Shown: positions 6,882-15,819, counted from the stretch's first letter. The stretch: 64,000 bases of DNA from Flavobacterium sasangense DSM 21067 (GCF_000686885.1 NZ_JMLU01000002.1:186001-250000); one strand, 5' to 3'. Translations and numbers: made by a program. Notes: generated by a model not told the origin, from the sequence alone.

Positions 6882-8378
6882 TTATTTTGAATCGTCTTCT
6901 TCACTTTCATGAATTGCTAACTTCTTGTCTAATGTTCTTTCTATAGCGTCAGTTACTTGTTCAATTTTACGTTCTGATTTTTTTTCAATAATCTCAGCAA
7001 CTTTATTAAGTCCTGGGAATTTTTGAACTTTTTGAATAGTTTTATCTAGTTTATTTGAATTTTCTAACAATTCCATAATAGGATGATCCGATTTGCTATA
7101 GTCTGAGATTAGTTTACCAGGATTTTCAGAATACATTTGTAAAAAGTCTTGTAGTAATTTAATTTTTAATTCTTTTGAAATGTTATCTTCTTCTAAATCA
7201 TGAATTTGTTTAGATAAACCTTCAAAAGTTTTACTTAAAACTTCTTTGTGTGCATATTCTTCAATTAATCTCTTAGATAAATTCATTTTTTTACTAGAAG
7301 ATATTGATAACCACAAAACAGGTATATACAAGGGAAGAATTGCAATTACCAATTTAGGAGTACGATTAATTATTATATCAAGAGTATCGTTTCCAAATAA
7401 TGTATAAACTGAAATTATAAAAGGTATTAATGATACTGCAATCATACCCGCAATTCCAAATCCAAATTGTTTTTTATGTTTTTCATAAGATTTATCTTCT
7501 TCTTCTTTCTTTTTAGAGAATGCGGATGATAAACCTACAGTTACTGCATTTGGTAATAGATTTTCAATTTTTTTGTTTAATTTTTCGTATCTCTCTTCCC
7601 AATCTTTTATTTGATTAGCTATTTTATCACTGTTAACTTTTAATAGATTAGTAGTTTTATCATTTGTTTCATTTTCTAAGATGTCAAATTTATCTTCATA
7701 TTCGCTTACCCGTTCTTCAAGCCCTTCTAGTGATTCTTCAAGTTCTTGTTTTGAGCCTTTAATTATAGTTGTATTACCTTCTTCATCTTCATCTTCATAG
7801 CCTAAAATCTCATTATATAAGGTTTCAAGTTCTATTTTTCTATTATTTATTGATTTTAATAATTGAGTTGATTTGCTTTCATTCTCTTTGATTTTTGTAA
7901 TTGAAGTCTCTAATTCAATAATTTCTGTTTCAAAATCTGGGTGATTATTAACGGTTTCTTCAAAATCAGAAATAACATCATTTAAACTGTCAATTTTCTG
8001 GTTCAATAAATCTAATTTTTCTAAGGCTTCATTATTATGATTATTGAAACTTTCAAAATCTTTTTTTATATTGTCTAAAGTCTCAGAACACTCATCTTGA
8101 AGATTTTTAACTTGTGCGTTGATTGTTTCTAAGTTGTTGAAAATAGATTTAGCATCAACTAAAGTTTGATTTGTCTTATTGCGATATTCTGATGCTTTTC
8201 TTGAAGATTCTTTAGCTTCTTTCTCGTATTCAGGACTACGTTTTTGTAATTCAGTAATTGTATTTTTGAAATTATTAAGTTGAATTATTAATGAATTATA
8301 TGATTCAAAACTTTTATCAACTTTTTTTTCAATATTTTTTATTCTTTGTAAAGTTTCTTTACTATCAAAAATCCCCAT
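6882..8378 (-). CDS. coiled-coil membrane protein of unknown function
   Basis: I do not recognise a characterised family. The 498 residues comprise a long, Lys/Glu/Asn-rich coiled coil (about 5-275), a conserved-looking LPNAVTVGLSSAF stretch (275-287), two membrane segments (about 305-328 and 340-360) and a helical C-terminal domain (about 362-498) starting with IEEYAHKEVLSKTFEG (372-387). There is no signal peptide, so the coiled coil and C-terminal part should both face the cytoplasm, with a membrane hairpin between. The gene has its own gap (173 bases, including the upstream gene's terminator) and sits inside the inverted-repeat pair, suggesting accessory status. A scaffold, sensor or stress/defence role is possible but unproven. 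Confidence 0.8.
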   Translation of the reverse strand: MGIFDSKETLQRIKNIEKKVDKSFESYNSLIIQLNNFKNTITELQKRSPEYEKEAKESSRKASEYRNKTNQTLVDAKSIFNNLETINAQVKNLQDECSETLDNIKKDFESFNNHNNEALEKLDLLNQKIDSLNDVISDFEETVNNHPDFETEIIELETSITKIKENESKSTQLLKSINNRKIELETLYNEILGYEDEDEEGNTTIIKGSKQELEESLEGLEERVSEYEDKFDILENETNDKTTNLLKVNSDKIANQIKDWEERYEKLNKKIENLLPNAVTVGLSSAFSKKKEEEDKSYEKHKKQFGFGIAGMIAVSLIPFIISVYTLFGNDTLDIIINRTPKLVIAILPLYIPVLWLSISSSKKMNLSKRLIEEYAHKEVLSKTFEGLSKQIHDLEEDNISKELKIKLLQDFLQMYSENPGKLISDYSKSDHPIMELLENSNKLDKTIQKVQKFPGLNKVAEIIEKKSERKIEQVTDAIERTLDKKLAIHESEEDDSK

Positions 8379-8516
8379 GATTATATATTAAAGTTATACT
8401 AATAGTTTAAGTTTGAATTGTTTTGGTTACTTGTTTAATCAAGTTATTTAACAAATATAACCAAACTCCTATAACCTATACTATAGTTTTTCTACACATT
8501 TACAACAAGTTATAAA

Positions 8517-8546
8517 CAAAAAAATCCCGAGCTTTCACTCGGGATT
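8517..8546 (-). terminator. terminator of the DUF349 gene
   Basis: AATCCCGAG (8523-8531) and CTCGGGATT (8538-8546) form a perfect 9-base stem with a 6-base loop. On the minus strand it is followed by seven T residues, immediately after the DUF349 stop codon. Confidence 0.85.
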
Positions 8547-8551
8547 CTATC

Positions 8552-10435
8552 TTACATATTTTTAATTTGCTGTAGCTTTTCTTTCCACAATTTCAAGTCG
8601 TCTTTGTGGCGTTCAATGTTTTTCTGAACTTCTTTAATAAAAGGATTTTCACCTTTAGAACTACTGCTAATAAACTGAATGTTGTTCTCTAACTGGAAAA
8701 TTTCGCTTTGTACTTCGTCGATTTTCTTTCTAATAAAGAATTGCTCTTGTTCTAAAGCTCTGCGGTCGTCACCTTCCGATAATTGCTCTAAACGATTGTT
8801 AAAACGCATCATTTCGGTGTCTTTTTTAGATAGGCTTAGTTTTTCAAATAAAGCATCTAAAATCTTATTGAATTTTCCTTCAATGTGTCTTCTGTTGAAA
8901 GGCACTTTTCCAAAGGTTTTCCAAGTCGCAATATGAGCTTTTATCGCATCTAAATCCGCTTTGTGCTCACCAGTTAAAGCGAATGATTTTAACTCTTCTA
9001 AGAATGCTTTTTTCTTTTCAAAGGCTTCTACTTCTTCACCAGTTTCGGCATTTTTAGCTTCGTGCATTCTATCAAAATACGCATTACACGCATCTTTAAA
9101 GTCTTTCCAAATACTATCCGAATATTTACGAGGCACGTGACCAATTTTCTTCCAATCGTCCTGAATTTTCTTCATAATTGGAGTCGTAGCAGCGAAATCA
9201 GTACTTTCTTTTAACGATTTTGCTTTTTCAACTAATTCTAATTTCTTAGTTAAATTTTCGTTTTGTTCGTGTTTGATGTCTTTATAGAAAACGTTTTTAT
9301 TCGCATTAAAAGCTCGAACCGCATTTTTAAAGTTGGCCCAAGTTTCCTCAGTTACTTCCGCTGGCACTTTTCCTGCTTTAAAGAACGCATCGCGCAACGC
9401 TTCCATTTTCTGAATTTGCGCTTGCCATCCACTGTGTGAATCGATTTTCTCGGTTCCTAAAGCGATGATTTGTGAAATAATTTCGTTTTTAATCGCTAAG
9501 TTTTCAGTTTCTTTTCCTCTCGCTTCTGCGTATAAAGCTTCACGTTTATCGTGCATTTGTTTGGTAATTTCACTGAATTCGTTCCAAATCGCTTCTCTGT
9601 GTTCACGATCAACTGGACCAATTTCTTCTTTCCAAACGCGGTGTAACAATTGCAATTCTCGGAAGGCTTTCAATACATCTTCTTCGTTTAGCAATTCTTT
9701 CGCTTTAGCAATAATTAGTTGCTTTTGCTCTAAATTGTGTTTCAAATCTAAATCACGCGCTTCTTTGTCTAAGTGCATGATGTCGTAAAAACGCTCTATA
9801 TGAAAATGGTAGTTGTTCCACAAGATGTTGTATTTATCTCTTGGAATCGCACCGGCATTTTTCCAACGCTCACGAATGTCGTTTACTTTTTTGAACATAT
9901 CGCTAATGCTCGTATCACCTGAATCGATTAAGTTTTTCAACTCGTCGATTAAGCTTTCACGAACAGCGAAATTCTGTTCTAAATTGTTTTGTAATTGTTT
10001 GAAGTGTTTCGCTTTACTTGCTTTGTAAGCGTTGTAAATGCCATCAAACTTATTTTTTAAAGGAAAGTGATACTCAAAATCTAAACCTTCTTCGTTGTTT
10101 TGAGCTAAGAATTCCTCTTTTTTCTCGTCTATAAAATGGTGGTATTTGTCCGAAAAAGCTTTTCTAATGCCTTCTACATGGTCTTTAATCGCCATTACTT
10201 TTTCGTTCTCAACTAATTTTTCAAGTTCCTCGGTTAAGGCTTCCATCGACATCGCATCGTAATCCAAAACTGGAATTTCGTGCTTTTCTTTTATCGAATC
10301 ATCTTCGCTTTCTTCTGCATTAGAATTGTCTATTTCCTCTAATACCGATTGACTAATAATGGTAACACCATCTAATTGTTCCATTTGGTCTTGTCCATCT
10401 GCGTTGTGCAGGTTATCATGTGTTGCTTCTGACAT
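8552..10435 (-). CDS. DUF349 repeat protein
   Basis: A 627-residue, highly charged, helical cytoplasmic protein. I count five DUF349 repeats, each with the W-x-x-x-G-x-x-P...W/F...F signature: RERWKNAGAIPRDKYNILW, HRVWKEEIGPVDREHREAIW, RDAFFKAGKVPAEVTEETW, QDDWKKIGHVPRKYSDSIW and IATWKTFGKVPFNRRHIEGK. The N-terminal 60 residues are acidic and probably disordered, and the C-terminus is a coiled coil. DUF349 proteins are broadly conserved in Bacteroidota without a firm function. The gene has its own promoter (10467-10497) and strong terminator, so it is likely monocistronic. Confidence 0.88.
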   Translation of the reverse strand: MSEATHDNLHNADGQDQMEQLDGVTIISQSVLEEIDNSNAEESEDDSIKEKHEIPVLDYDAMSMEALTEELEKLVENEKVMAIKDHVEGIRKAFSDKYHHFIDEKKEEFLAQNNEEGLDFEYHFPLKNKFDGIYNAYKASKAKHFKQLQNNLEQNFAVRESLIDELKNLIDSGDTSISDMFKKVNDIRERWKNAGAIPRDKYNILWNNYHFHIERFYDIMHLDKEARDLDLKHNLEQKQLIIAKAKELLNEEDVLKAFRELQLLHRVWKEEIGPVDREHREAIWNEFSEITKQMHDKREALYAEARGKETENLAIKNEIISQIIALGTEKIDSHSGWQAQIQKMEALRDAFFKAGKVPAEVTEETWANFKNAVRAFNANKNVFYKDIKHEQNENLTKKLELVEKAKSLKESTDFAATTPIMKKIQDDWKKIGHVPRKYSDSIWKDFKDACNAYFDRMHEAKNAETGEEVEAFEKKKAFLEELKSFALTGEHKADLDAIKAHIATWKTFGKVPFNRRHIEGKFNKILDALFEKLSLSKKDTEMMRFNNRLEQLSEGDDRRALEQEQFFIRKKIDEVQSEIFQLENNIQFISSSSKGENPFIKEVQKNIERHKDDLKLWKEKLQQIKNM

Positions 10436-10466
10436 TGTGTAAATGCTTAAGGTTACTAATATTGTG

Positions 10467-10497
10467 TGAAGATACTAAAGCACTCCGAAAATTCAAA
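10467..10497 (-). promoter_or_regulatory. DUF349 promoter
   Basis: On the minus strand TTTG (10494-10497), a 19-base spacer, then TATCTTCA (10467-10474). The -33 box and spacing fit the Bacteroidota consensus, while the -7 box deviates at two positions. Confidence 0.45.
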
Positions 10498-10682
10498 AAA
10501 AATCGTCTAATTATCGCTTATTTTCTTTGAAACGAGTGTTTTGGGCTTTCTTGCCATCCATTTTCCCGCTATCCGCTAAACATGGTATCGCTTGTATCGG
10601 GGTTAGATAGCTATCAAAAGGCTTTCTTGGGATTGATTTTTTGAAGAAGTTTTAGTTTTGTACTTTTTCATCAGACTAATTT

Positions 10683-10753
10683 AAAAATGCCGTTAGGCAT
10701 GACATCCCAGTAATTAATGAAATGAATAAGAAAAAAATCCCGTAGGGATGACA
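10683..10753. repeat. two related hairpin repeats (AAAAA-hairpin-TGACAT)
   Basis: AAAAATGCCGTTAGGCATGACAT and AAAAATCCCGTAGGGATGACAT have the same architecture: an A-run, a short GC hairpin (TGCC/GGCA or ATCCC/GGGAT) and TGACAT. The inverted form of the second occurs at about 6803-6824. Confidence 0.6.
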
Positions 10754-10832
10754 TAAAAGAGATGAGATGCTTGACAGCATGACAAACTAAACGTAAAACT
10801 TTGCGAAAACCTTAGCGTCTTTGCGTTTAAGA
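10732..10832. repeat. composite dispersed repeat, right inverted copy
   Basis: Read on the minus strand it gives an AAACGCAAAGACGCTAAG ... CGCAAAGTTTTACG block, then AGTTTGTCATGCTGTCAAGCATCTC ... TGTCATCCCTACGGGATTTTTTT. That is the order and sequence of the left copy at 6672-6824 without its middle block. It ends 4 bases beyond the aroE stop codon. Confidence 0.75.
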
Positions 10833-10836
10833 AAAC

Positions 10837-11592
10837 CTATTCATTCCAAATCTTCCAAGCTTTTTCCGCCTGTAAAACCAACATTTCGTAACCGTTTTTA
10901 GTCACGGCGCCTTGGGCTTTAGCCTTTTTTAAAAATGCAGTTTCTTCTGGATTGTAAATTAAGTCGTAAGCAATGTGTTTTTTGGTAAATAAACTGTAAT
11001 CTAAATTCGGACAATCGTCTACATTAGGATGCGTTCCTACTGGAGTAGTATTGATGATAATGGTATATTCTTCGAAAATAGCAGCGTCTAATTCTTCGTA
11101 TTTGTATTGAAATTCATCGGCTGTTCTAGAAACAAAATCATATTCGATTTTTAAACTTCGTAAGGCGTAAGCAATGGCTTTACTTGCGCCACCAGTTCCT
11201 AAAATCAATGCTTTTTTATGATGGTCTTTCAGTAAAGGTTTTATCGATTTTTTGAATCCGTGATAATCGGTATTGTAGCCTTTTAGTTTTTTCTTTTTGG
11301 AAATGGTTATGCAGTTTACAGCGCCAATTTTCTTAGCTGTTTTTGATAATTTATCCAAATACGGAATAATCTCTTCTTTGTACGGAATCGTCACGTTTAA
11401 ACCACGTAACCCTTTAATTTCGGTAATTACTTTTGGAAACTCTTTGATGCTTTCAATGTCGTAATTCTTGTATTCGCAATTGTCAAAATGACCAATTTCA
11501 AACTTTTCATTAAAATATTTTTTTGAAAAAGAATAGCTTATGTTTCGGCCAATTAAGCCAAATTTCAACTGTTTTTTTGTTTTCTTTTTCAT
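10837..11592 (-). CDS. aroE: shikimate dehydrogenase
   Basis: Reduces 3-dehydroshikimate with NADPH in aromatic amino-acid synthesis. The 251 residues show every expected block: SYSFSKKYFNEKF (shikimate-binding serines), NVTIPYKEEI with the catalytic Lys, GAVNCI, GYNTDYHGF with the catalytic Asp, GTGGASKAIAY (NADP glycine loop), NTTPVG and the C-terminal GYEMLVLQAEKAW. A basic N-terminal run (MKKKTKKQLK) precedes the usual start. It follows the DedA pair on the same strand after a 100-base gap containing a TAAATTTG box. Confidence 0.95.
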   Translation of the reverse strand: MKKKTKKQLKFGLIGRNISYSFSKKYFNEKFEIGHFDNCEYKNYDIESIKEFPKVITEIKGLRGLNVTIPYKEEIIPYLDKLSKTAKKIGAVNCITISKKKKLKGYNTDYHGFKKSIKPLLKDHHKKALILGTGGASKAIAYALRSLKIEYDFVSRTADEFQYKYEELDAAIFEEYTIIINTTPVGTHPNVDDCPNLDYSLFTKKHIAYDLIYNPEETAFLKKAKAQGAVTKNGYEMLVLQAEKAWKIWNE

Positions 11593-11623
11593 TGGTAAAA
11601 GATTTTCAGAGTTTATAAAGAAT

Positions 11624-11631
11624 CAAATTTA
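11624..11631 (-). promoter_or_regulatory. -7 box of aroE
   Basis: TAAATTTG on the minus strand matches TAnnTTTG, 31 bases before the aroE ATG. The nearest TTG upstream is 28 bases away, longer than ideal. Confidence 0.4.
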
Positions 11632-11692
11632 AATAGTATTTTATTATAAATTGTTAAGACAATGTTTATTTTTTAAATGAAGTGAAATAAAA

Positions 11693-12337
11693 TTATTTTT
11701 TTGCTAGTTTCTTTTTAATTACTTTTATAATAACAGGAGAAACTGAAAGTAGTGTTATTAATAAAATAACTATATCAAAATTTTCTTTCACCCAAACCAC
11801 CTGACCTAAGAAGTAACCTAAAAAGGTTAAACTGGTTACCCAAATAAAAGCGCCTAAAACACAAAAAACAATATATTTAATGTACGGCATGCTTCCTGCA
11901 CCAGCCACAAAAGGCGCAATGGTTCTTAAAACAGGAACAAAACGAGCCATGATAATTGCTTTTCCTCCATTTTTTTCGAAGAAAGTTTCGGTATGTGTTA
12001 TGTATTCTTTTTTAAGAAATAATATTTTTTTTCTTTTTTTGATGAGATTCCCAAATTTGTTTCCCACAAAATAGTTTAAGTTGTCTCCTAATAATGCAGC
12101 AATTATAAGAAGAGGAATTATAATAGACATGCTTAATTGCCCAGTAGATGCCGCTATTACACCTATCGCAAAAAGTAAGGAATCTCCAGGTAAAAGAGGC
12201 ATAAAAACAAAGCCAGTTTCTGCAAAAATAACTAAGAATAAAATGAAGTAAATTAGGTAATCGTATTGGTGAATTAAATCTTGAATTACAGTTAAAGGAT
12301 CACTCAAAAAGGCAGATAAAAAATCGATAATTTCCAT
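11693..12337 (-). CDS. DedA family membrane protein (second tandem copy)
   Basis: A 214-residue polytopic inner-membrane protein of the DedA/VTT family, whose members have been linked to lipid flipping and membrane homeostasis. It has the conserved blocks ETGFVFMPLLPGDSLLFAIG, LLGDNLNYFVGNKFG, FFEKNGGKAIIMARFVPVLR and APFVAGAGSMPY, with the acidic and Arg residues typical of the family. It is very similar along its whole length to the gene at 12416-13069, the pair having only 78 bases between them, so they are a tandem duplication. Probably co-transcribed with it and with the TPR gene upstream. Confidence 0.93.
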   Translation of the reverse strand: MEIIDFLSAFLSDPLTVIQDLIHQYDYLIYFILFLVIFAETGFVFMPLLPGDSLLFAIGVIAASTGQLSMSIIIPLLIIAALLGDNLNYFVGNKFGNLIKKRKKILFLKKEYITHTETFFEKNGGKAIIMARFVPVLRTIAPFVAGAGSMPYIKYIVFCVLGAFIWVTSLTFLGYFLGQVVWVKENFDIVILLITLLSVSPVIIKVIKKKLAKK

Positions 12338-12415
12338 TATGGTGGTTGGGGTATTTTAAATTTTTAGGTTTTGGTTTGTTTGGGGCAATAGTTCTATTTA
12401 AAAGCTTGTTTTTAG

Positions 12416-13069
12416 CTAAGATTGAACTTCGGTAGTTTTTTTCTTTTTAAATAGTTTGATGATAATGGGTAAAACAGAAATAATAATAATAGATAAAACT
12501 ACTTTTTCGAAGTTTGCTTTTACCCAAGGCACTTGTCCTAAGAAATATCCTAAGAAAGTAATGCTAGTTACCCAAATAATAGCGCCTGTGATGCAATAGA
12601 AAATATATCTGTAATATTGCATACTTCCGGCTCCAGCCACAAATGGAGCAATGGTGCGAACGATAGGAACAAAGCGCGCCATAATAACTGCTTTTCCTCC
12701 GTTTTTTTCAAAGAAAGTTTCGGTTTGTGTGATGTACTCTTTTTTTAGAAATAGAATTTTCTTTTTCTCTTTAATTAATTCGCCGAATTTATGTCCAACA
12801 AAATAATTTAGATTATCGCCAAGTAAAGCTGCCACAATCAGCAACGGAATTATAATTGCCATGCTTAATTGTCCTGTAGTTGCTGCAATAACTCCAATAG
12901 CAAATAGCATGGAATCACCAGGTAATAAAGGCATGATAACAAATCCGGTTTCTACGAAAACAACTAGGAATAAAATGAAATAAATCAGGTTGTCATATTG
13001 TTGAATTAATTCTTGAATTACAGTTAAAGGGTCTTTTAAAAATTCTAATAAAAAGTGTACTATTTCCAT
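12416..13069 (-). CDS. DedA family membrane protein (first tandem copy)
   Basis: A 217-residue DedA/VTT-domain inner-membrane protein, near-identical in core blocks to its downstream neighbour: ETGFVIMPLLPGDSMLFAIG, LLGDNLNYFVGHKFG, FFEKNGGKAVIMARFVPIVR, APFVAGAGSMQY. The differences concentrate in the N-terminal 15 residues, the last membrane segment and the C-terminal tail. Its ATG lies 10 bases after the TPR gene's stop, so the TPR gene and both DedA genes form one transcription unit. The substrate lipid cannot be told from sequence. Confidence 0.93.
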   Translation of the reverse strand: MEIVHFLLEFLKDPLTVIQELIQQYDNLIYFILFLVVFVETGFVIMPLLPGDSMLFAIGVIAATTGQLSMAIIIPLLIVAALLGDNLNYFVGHKFGELIKEKKKILFLKKEYITQTETFFEKNGGKAVIMARFVPIVRTIAPFVAGAGSMQYYRYIFYCITGAIIWVTSITFLGYFLGQVPWVKANFEKVVLSIIIISVLPIIIKLFKKKKTTEVQS

Positions 13070-13079
13070 TAATTGGGGA

Positions 13080-14474
13080 CTATTTTTTAAACTTTGATAT
13101 CGTATTCTGAACTTCTGTTCTTTCCCAAACTACTGGGAATAACTCTTGAAACAAAGATAAGTGTTTTGGTTCTAATTTCATTCCATTGATTAGATGAAGA
13201 TTTCCTTTTGTAACATCGTCCATAAGAAAATACAATCCAGCCAAACGGTATTCGATTTCATATTCATCTGGTAAAACACTACTTGCTTCTAAAAGAATTT
13301 CGATAGCGGTATCAAACTCGCCTAAATATTGTAAAACATCCGTCCAAAGCGTGAAAGTATCTAGATTGATATCGCCACATTCAAATGCTTTTCGGTAACC
13401 ATATTCTGCTTCTTCAAAGAAATGTAAGGCGCTATTTACCGCAGCAAAACGTTTCCAATATAACGAATTGTCACCATCAATTCCAATCGCTTTGTTAACA
13501 TAGTATAAGGCTTTTTGGAAGTTTTTTTGTCGAATATAAAAATCAGTAATCGCAATCCAACCTTTGTCTAACAACGGATCTTCGTGAACTGTTTTTAGGT
13601 AATAATTTAATGCGAATTCGGTGTTTCCTAAACGTTCGTAACATTTTGCTACACGAAGTAATACAAATGAAGAAGGATCGTCTAACTCTAATGCAACGTT
13701 ATAGCAATCAATTGCTTCTTGATATTTTTTTAGCTTTTCATACGATTTTGCTTTCTCCATGTACGCTCCTAAGAAGGTTTCGTCAATTAAAGTTGCATAA
13801 TCGAAAGCCCAAACTGCTTTTTCGTAGTTTTTCAACGCATAATATTGGCGACCTAACTGATGCCAAGCCACTTCACTATACGGATTTTTATCAATGAATT
13901 TGTTTAGATAAACAATGGCATCTTCATTCTGATCTAAGAAATCAAAACAATAGACCACGTTGTAAAGTGCTGAGTAATCTTCAGTATCTTCATCTAAACA
14001 TTTGATGAAATTTTCTTTAGCCATTTCTAAATTATCCATGAACAGATATTCCATTCCAATCATAGAATAAACGTCAGCATAATCATCAGTATATTTCAAA
14101 GCGATTTTCAGAAAAGAAATAGCCTTTTCATGTTCGTCTCTTTTTGAGTAAATATTGGCTTTTTGAATGTAGATTTCTTCGTTAGTTGGTTCAATAGCGT
14201 ACAACTCGTTTAGTAACTTTTCAGCAATTTCGAGTTTGTCTTCATAAACCAACATTTCTACCTGAACTAATTTTAATCCAGTAGATTTTGGATGTTGTTC
14301 TAAACCTAATTTAAGCGCTCTTTTAGCCAAATTCAATCGGCCAGTATCCATATAATGAAGAATAATATCTTCAAATTCTTCTGAATCAAAGAAAAAAACT
14401 TTGTTGGTTTTTAACATCGATTCAAATTTAGATAAGGACAAGCTGTTTTCTTCTTCTTCGTGACTCAAATTCAT
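13080..14474 (-). CDS. tetratricopeptide repeat protein
   Basis: A 464-residue protein made almost entirely of TPR units; about ten can be traced by their A-x-x-x-Y/F and P positions (for example EKAVWAFDYATLIDETFLGA, QEAIDCYNVALELDDPSSFV, QKALYYVNKAIGIDGDNSLY). It has no signal peptide and an acidic N-terminus, so it should be a cytoplasmic scaffold. It leads an operon with the two DedA genes (10-base gap). Its partner is unknown; the position hints at a link to membrane lipid homeostasis, but that is only context. Confidence 0.85.
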   Translation of the reverse strand: MNLSHEEEENSLSLSKFESMLKTNKVFFFDSEEFEDIILHYMDTGRLNLAKRALKLGLEQHPKSTGLKLVQVEMLVYEDKLEIAEKLLNELYAIEPTNEEIYIQKANIYSKRDEHEKAISFLKIALKYTDDYADVYSMIGMEYLFMDNLEMAKENFIKCLDEDTEDYSALYNVVYCFDFLDQNEDAIVYLNKFIDKNPYSEVAWHQLGRQYYALKNYEKAVWAFDYATLIDETFLGAYMEKAKSYEKLKKYQEAIDCYNVALELDDPSSFVLLRVAKCYERLGNTEFALNYYLKTVHEDPLLDKGWIAITDFYIRQKNFQKALYYVNKAIGIDGDNSLYWKRFAAVNSALHFFEEAEYGYRKAFECGDINLDTFTLWTDVLQYLGEFDTAIEILLEASSVLPDEYEIEYRLAGLYFLMDDVTKGNLHLINGMKLEPKHLSLFQELFPVVWERTEVQNTISKFKK

Positions 14475-14628
14475 AGCGCTTCGTTTTATGATTTTATCCT
14501 TATTAAAATTAAGGAATAATATTGGGGTAGTGGTTTTAGGGGCGAATTGTTTTAAACAATTTAATTAACAATTTTAAGTTTAAAATTGATTTTAGATTAA
14601 AAAAGTTCTAATTCCTATTTCCAACTTC

Positions 14629-15819
14629 CTACTTCATTTCTTTTTCTATCTCATTTAATACCTCAATAATAATGCCACAACCTTTTGTAATTTCTTCATT
14701 ACTAATGGTTAATGGCGGTGTAATTCGAACAGCGCAACCTTCAAAAAGGAGCCAAAATAAAATAACACCTCTTTTATGACAGCGTAAAATTACTTCATTC
14801 GTAATTTCAGGAGAATCGGTCATTGCTGCTAGCATAAGTCCTCGACCTCGAATTTCCTTGATTAGTGGATGCACTAAAAGCTTCTTGAAAAGTTGTTCTT
14901 TTTCTAAAGCTTCTTGCATTAAATTGGTTTCTGTTATTTCTTGTAATGTTGCCAAACTCGCTGCCGCTATGACAGGATGTCCGCCAAAAGTGGTAATATG
15001 ACCTAATTTTGGATCATGACTTAGTAAATCCATCATTTTGGCTGAAGCGGTGAAAGCTCCTACAGGCATTCCGCCACCCATTCCTTTTCCCATAACCACC
15101 ACATCAGGAATAACATCGTAGTTTTGAAATCCGAAAAGTTTTCCGGTGCGACCAAATCCGGGTTGGATTTCGTCTAGTATCATGATAGCACCCACTTCAT
15201 CACAACGTTGGCGTACTTTTTTAAGAAAATCGTTTTGAGGTTCAATAAAACCTGCACCACCTTGAATCGTTTCTAATAAAACTCCAGCTGTTTTGGTGGT
15301 GATTTTTTCTAAATCCGCTTCATTATTAAACGTAATGAAATCCACATCAGGAATTAAAGGACGAAATATTTGCTTGCGTTCTTCGAATCCCATTACACTC
15401 ATGCTTCCCATAGTGTTACCATGATACGCATTGTGACACGAAATCAACTGACTTCTTCCTGTTACACGACGAGCTAATTTTAAAGCACCTTCAATAGCTT
15501 CCGTTCCTGAGTTTACCAAATACGTTTTCGTAAGTGGATAGGGAAGATTTTCGGCCAATAATTTACATAATTCCGTTGCTGGATGTTGGGCATATTCGCC
15601 ATACACCATAACGTGAGAATAGGTGTCTAATTGTTTTTTGATGGCATCATTCACGCGTTGTGGTTGATGCCCTAAGGTGTTTGCTGAAACTCCGGCAACC
15701 ATATCCAAATAGGCATTGCCATCAGTATCGTAAATATAAGAACCCTTAGCGTGGGAAATTTCTATGGCTAATGGGTGAGGTGAGGTTTGTGCTTGGTATT
15801 TAAAAAAATCTTCAATCAT
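14629..15819 (-). CDS. class III pyridoxal-phosphate aminotransferase
   Basis: A 396-residue class III aminotransferase of the acetylornithine/ornithine/4-aminobutyrate group. It has LVNSGTEAIEGALKLAR (PLP phosphate site), ILDEIQPGFGRTGKLF with Asp216, and VVMGKGMGGGMPVGAF with the Schiff-base Lys245. The start MIEDFFKYQAQTSPHPLAIE is typical of the group that flavobacterial genomes label aspartate aminotransferase family protein. Substrate cannot be fixed from motifs, and no arginine or lysine pathway genes adjoin it. It lies 72 bases downstream of the OstA-like gene, probably co-transcribed. Confidence 0.85.
   Translation of the reverse strand: MIEDFFKYQAQTSPHPLAIEISHAKGSYIYDTDGNAYLDMVAGVSANTLGHQPQRVNDAIKKQLDTYSHVMVYGEYAQHPATELCKLLAENLPYPLTKTYLVNSGTEAIEGALKLARRVTGRSQLISCHNAYHGNTMGSMSVMGFEERKQIFRPLIPDVDFITFNNEADLEKITTKTAGVLLETIQGGAGFIEPQNDFLKKVRQRCDEVGAIMILDEIQPGFGRTGKLFGFQNYDVIPDVVVMGKGMGGGMPVGAFTASAKMMDLLSHDPKLGHITTFGGHPVIAAASLATLQEITETNLMQEALEKEQLFKKLLVHPLIKEIRGRGLMLAAMTDSPEITNEVILRCHKRGVILFWLLFEGCAVRITPPLTISNEEITKGCGIIIEVLNEIEKEMK

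Larger units (their letters stand above)
10436..10836. other. 401-base intergenic region with repeats
   Basis: It holds the DUF349 promoter, a stretch around 10530-10640 rich in short GC-containing words that looks like decayed repeat sequence, two related hairpin repeats (10683-10753) and the right copy of the composite inverted repeat. I found no ORF or RNA gene that I can support. Confidence 0.6.

Noticed and set aside
8679..10028. Several plus-strand frames within the DUF349 gene
   Set aside because: They are antisense shadows of a strongly coding, repeat-containing gene; their translations are Ser/Leu/Phe-rich.
10530..10640. Possible small RNA or tRNA remnant in the GC-richer words upstream of the DUF349 gene
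   Set aside because: No cloverleaf, anticodon stem or CCA-type ending, and no T-run. It looks like decayed repeat sequence.
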